From Sphingosinicella xenopeptidilytica (GTDB lineage: Bacteria; Pseudomonadota; Alphaproteobacteria; Sphingomonadales; Sphingomonadaceae): 64,000 bases of DNA. Made by a program: the position numbers and the translations under genes. Below, piece by piece: positions 61,161 through 64,000 of this stretch. The DNA lies in NCBI RefSeq assembly GCF_042676985.1, contig NZ_JBHTIK010000004.1:124001-188000 (forward strand), written 5' to 3'. Numbering within the stretch: position 1 is the first letter of the stretch; the number at the start of each line of letters is the position of its first letter. The notes beneath the pieces are model-generated. The model did no database searches, was not told the origin of the DNA, and was given only the letters and a program-made list of their open reading frames with translations.

Positions 61161-61810
61161 AGCCCGGCGAGCGCATCCGCGCCGATATCGAGGGACGAAT
61201 CCGTTCGGGCGAATGGAAGCCGGGAGACCGCATCCCCTTCGAACACGAACTCGTCCGTAGCTATGGCTGCTCGCGCGCCACGGTGAGCAAGGCGCTGGAG
61301 ATGCTGGCGCGGGCAGGGCTGATCGAGCGGCGGCGCAAGGCGGGATCGTTCGTTGCGCACCCGCGCGTGCATTCGGCGGTTCTGGAAGTTCCGGACCTCG
61401 CGAAGGTCGTCGCGGAACGCGGGCTTGCCTATCGCTGGCAGCGGCTGAAACGCGAGGTTCAGGACGGGAATGTCGTCGTGACCGGGCTCCATCACGCGGG
61501 CGATGAGCCCTATTGCATCGAGCAGCGCGAAATCTCGCTCGCCGCCGTGCCCGAGGCTGAAGCCGAGACGTTCGCGGATGAAGCGCCCGGCACCTGGCTT
61601 TTGAAGCGCGTACCGTGGAGCGAGGCGCGGCACCGGATCAGCGCCGTGATGCCCACCGCCGCCGAAGCGCGCCTGCTCGGCATTCCGCGCACCGCGTGCC
61701 TACGCATCGAGCGCTGGACATGGCGCGGCGGGGATCCCGTGACGAGCGTTTCGCAGCTCTTCCCTGGCGATCGCCACGACCTTGTCGCGGATTTCGCGCC
61801 CGGCGCCTGA
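61157..61810 (+). CDS. hutC: histidine utilisation repressor (GntR family, HutC)
   Basis: 217 residues, GTG start. The GntR winged helix (RIRADIEGRIRSGEWKPGDRIPFEHELVRSYGCSRATVSKALEMLARAGLIERRRKAGSFVA) is followed by the UTRA ligand domain ending SVSQLFPGDRHDLVADF. It probably senses urocanate and binds the palindrome at 59780. Encoded downstream of hutF, so it represses its own unit. Confidence 0.93.
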   Translation: MKPGERIRADIEGRIRSGEWKPGDRIPFEHELVRSYGCSRATVSKALEMLARAGLIERRRKAGSFVAHPRVHSAVLEVPDLAKVVAERGLAYRWQRLKREVQDGNVVVTGLHHAGDEPYCIEQREISLAAVPEAEAETFADEAPGTWLLKRVPWSEARHRISAVMPTAAEARLLGIPRTACLRIERWTWRGGDPVTSVSQLFPGDRHDLVADFAPGA

Positions 61811-61845
61811 TTTGGCCGCCTGATTTCAGGTTTTGAGGAAAGAAG

Positions 61846-61921
<76 letters not shown>

Positions 61922-62025
61922 ACATCGGGCATGAGATAGGGCGCCGGGGCGCCGCTTTCAACCGCGAGGCGGGCGCTATAGCGCGGGGTATCCCGGGTTG
62001 CAAGACCGGAATCGCGCCTCGTGCC

Positions 62026-63150
62026 CTAGAATGCCGACGGGCCTTCGCCGATCATGGTTTCCTCGCGCTGGCGATCGATCGAAAGCATGATGCCGATGAG
62101 GATCATCGCGGTCATCATCGCCGATCCTCCGTAGGACATCAGCGGCAGCGGAATGCCGACGACGGGGGCGAAGCCCATCACCATCGCAAGATTGACGAAC
62201 ACGTAGAAGAACAATGTGCAGGTGAGGCCCGCAGCGGTGAGCCGCGCGAACTGGTTGCGCGCGCGGAGCGCCACCGAGAAGCCCCAGCCGAGGATGATCG
62301 CGTAGCAGGCGAGCACGAAGAACATGCCGAAGAGACCCCATTCCTCCGCCATCGTCGCGAAGATGAAGTCGGTGTGCAGCTCGGGAAGATACTGGAGGTG
62401 GCTCTGCGTGCCCGAAAGGAAGCCCTTGCCGGAAAGGCCGCCCGATCCGATCGCGATCTTCGACTGGGTGATGTGGTAGCCCGCGCCGAGCGGATCGGCA
62501 TCCGGATCAAGGAAGATGAGCACGCGCCGCCGCTGATAATCGTGCAGCAGGCTGACTGCGATGGGAATCGCCGCGACGAGCGCCGCGCCGCCGCCCACGA
62601 ACAGCGACATGCGCGCGCCCGCCAGAAACACGATCACGACCCCCCCGAACGCGATCGAAAGCGCGGTGCCGAGATCGGGCTGCAGCATGACGAGCCCCAC
62701 GGGTAACCCGATGAGCACGGCGGGTGCGACGAGGCTCCCCCATCGCTGCGTTTCGACGCGCGGCAAATAGTGAAAGAAGCGCGCCAGTGCGAGCACGATG
62801 GCGATTTTCATGAGTTCAGAGGGCTGCAGCCGAATGACTCCGAGATCGAGCCAGCGTTGGCTGCCGCCGCCGACCTTGCCCAGAATCTCGACCCCGAGCA
62901 GCATGACAAGAACGATCGCATAGCCGGGGTAAGCGGCGCGCAGCCACCACGACAGCGGCACCTGGCTCATGGCGAGGGCCATCACGAAAAACAGTGTGAA
63001 CCGGATGCCCTGATTGAACGCCCACGGGCGCACGTGCCCGCCCGCGGCGGAATAAAGCACGGCAAGCCCGAACCCGCCGAGCGCGAGCAGCGTCAGCAGC
63101 ATCCGCCAGGGCAGCGCCTGCAGCCGTTCGGGGATCGCGCTGTTAAGCAT
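62026..63150 (-). CDS. rodA: rod shape-determining protein RodA (SEDS glycosyltransferase)
   Basis: 374 residues with ten membrane helices. SEDS landmarks are WLDLGVIRLQPSELMKIAIVLALARFFH, VMLQPDLGTALSI, AGYHITQSKIAIGSGGLSGKGFL and HTDFIFATMAEEWGL. The ending has GIPLPLMSYGGSAM. It polymerises glycan strands for the elongasome together with PBP2. The ATG overlaps the mrdA stop by eight bases. The frame is open upstream, but the added part is not RodA-like. Confidence 0.95.
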   Translation of the reverse strand: MLNSAIPERLQALPWRMLLTLLALGGFGLAVLYSAAGGHVRPWAFNQGIRFTLFFVMALAMSQVPLSWWLRAAYPGYAIVLVMLLGVEILGKVGGGSQRWLDLGVIRLQPSELMKIAIVLALARFFHYLPRVETQRWGSLVAPAVLIGLPVGLVMLQPDLGTALSIAFGGVVIVFLAGARMSLFVGGGAALVAAIPIAVSLLHDYQRRRVLIFLDPDADPLGAGYHITQSKIAIGSGGLSGKGFLSGTQSHLQYLPELHTDFIFATMAEEWGLFGMFFVLACYAIILGWGFSVALRARNQFARLTAAGLTCTLFFYVFVNLAMVMGFAPVVGIPLPLMSYGGSAMMTAMILIGIMLSIDRQREETMIGEGPSAF

Positions 63151-64000
63151 CGGGGATCGGTTCTGTGGGCGAGGGCGGGGTGGCGGCCTGCGCCGCTGCC
63201 GCTGCGGCGGCCACGGCGGCGCGCTGTGCGGCCTCCCGGCCCCAGCCTTCCTCCAGCCGTTCAAGTGCGGCCATCGCGATCTCGGGTGCGAACAGGAAGG
63301 TCATCACGTCCTTCGCGATCGGCGCGGCGGCGATGCTGCCGCCGCCGCCGTGCTCGACGACGACGCTCACCGCATAGCGCGGCTCCTCGACCGGCGCGAA
63401 GGCGATGAAGTGGCCGTGATCGCGGTATTTCCACGGGATCGACTTGAAATTGGCGCCGCGTGTCGCGCTCGTCAGCGCGCGCACCTGCGCAGTGCCGGTC
63501 TTCCCCGCCATCTGGATGGGGATGGGAAGGCGCGAACGTCCGGCGGTGCCCTGCGGGCCGTTCACCGTGAGGCCCATGGCGTAGCGGACGCGCGCGAGAT
63601 GTTCGGGATCGATATCGATGGTGCCCGGCGTGCTGCCGCCGGAAACGAGGCGCGGCACGACGCTCCGGCCTGAAGCAATGCGCGCCGACATCACGGCAAG
63701 CTGCAGCGGCGAGGTGAGCATGTAGCCCTGGCCGATCGCGGTGTTCAGCGTCTCGCCGGTCAGCCATTCCTTGTCGTAGCGGCGGCGCTTCCATTCGGGC
63801 GTGGGGACCAGACCCTCGCGCTGCGCCGGTAGCGACAGGCCTTCATAGTCATGCCCAAGCCCAAGGCGCTTCGCCATGCTCGCAATCCGCTCGATGCCGA
63901 TCTCGCGGCCGCGCGTATAGTAATAGACGTTGCAGCTCTGGAAGATGCTCTTGTCGAGGTTCACGGTGCCGTGCCCGCCGCGCCGCCAGCAGGCGAAGCG
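63143..64000 (-). CDS. mrdA: penicillin-binding protein 2, 5' end missing
   Basis: The frame runs out of the right edge; about 285 C-terminal residues are present. The transpeptidase motif SxN is SCN in DKSIFQSCNVYYY, and KTG is AGKTGTAQ. The nucleophile SxxK, the pedestal and the membrane helix lie beyond the window. The C-terminal tail is Ala-rich and ends SPTEPIPDA. With RodA it cross-links side-wall peptidoglycan. It overlaps rodA by eight bases. Confidence 0.93.
   Translation of the reverse strand, partial: RFACWRRGGHGTVNLDKSIFQSCNVYYYTRGREIGIERIASMAKRLGLGHDYEGLSLPAQREGLVPTPEWKRRRYDKEWLTGETLNTAIGQGYMLTSPLQLAVMSARIASGRSVVPRLVSGGSTPGTIDIDPEHLARVRYAMGLTVNGPQGTAGRSRLPIPIQMAGKTGTAQVRALTSATRGANFKSIPWKYRDHGHFIAFAPVEEPRYAVSVVVEHGGGGSIAAAPIAKDVMTFLFAPEIAMAALERLEEGWGREAAQRAAVAAAAAAAQAATPPSPTEPIPDA

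Overview
The window looks like chromosomal DNA of a GC-rich alphaproteobacterium, most probably a member of the Sphingomonadales. The pointers are an F0 operon ordered I-a-c-b'-b and split from the F1 genes, the order mutY / DciA-like / DsbA-like lipoprotein / smc / atp, BigR-type sulfide control, and a complete hut cluster with a TGTCTAGACA-type operator. The taxonomic call is inference from gene content and order. No insertion sequence, prophage, integrase or CRISPR array was seen. Nearly all DNA is coding, and no gene-free stretch exceeds about 255 bases.

Layout. 1-6.4 kb: 3' part of a D-aminoacylase-like amidohydrolase, a DUF4153 membrane protein, and the gat operon for Gln-tRNA/Asn-tRNA transamidation, with a 56-residue frame packed between gatA and gatB. 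6.4-14.5 kb: two divergent exported proteins, YbjN, UbiK, TspO, an RND efflux pump with its adaptor, and mutY. 14.5-22.1 kb: DciA-like protein, DsbA-like lipoprotein, smc and the ATP synthase F0 operon. 22.1-30.6 kb: methyltransferase, GST, GNAT acetyltransferase, and a four-gene MoxR/DUF58/DUF4159 operon. 30.6-38 kb: DUF1285-NUDIX-cca operon, a GGDEF/EAL protein, parC and a LysR regulator facing a 52-residue gene. 38.5-42.9 kb: recO, arylamine N-acetyltransferase and a sulfide/persulfide detoxification island (bigR, rhodanese, TauE, persulfide dioxygenase) ending in a 150-base palindrome. 42.9-53.3 kb: lepB-rnc-era, pgi, metY, methyltransferase, typA, a zinc-ribbon protein, a PAS protein, prolyl-tRNA deacylase and fghA. 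53.3-61.8 kb: unknown membrane protein, flavin reductase, and hutI-H-G-U opposed to hutF-hutC. 61.8-64 kb: tRNA-Lys(CTT), rodA and the 3' part of mrdA.

How the parts work together. The hut genes encode the pathway histidine > urocanate > imidazolone propionate > formiminoglutamate > formylglutamate > glutamate, using HutF and HutG. One 20-bp operator lies between the two divergent hut units and the repressor gene hutC is in one of them. The sulfide island pairs a two-cysteine ArsR sensor with persulfide dioxygenase, rhodanese and a TauE/SafE exporter. Most operons are joined by 1-8 base overlaps (ATGA, GTGA, TGATG or TAATG).

Most likely to be new: the 56-residue frame inside the gat operon, the 52-residue protein opposite the LysR gene with its 17-bp operator, the 150-base palindrome, the three stacked hairpins between parC and the GGDEF/EAL gene, and the hairpin covering the ribosome binding site of the flavin reductase. 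No wholly new multi-gene system could be demonstrated from sequence alone.
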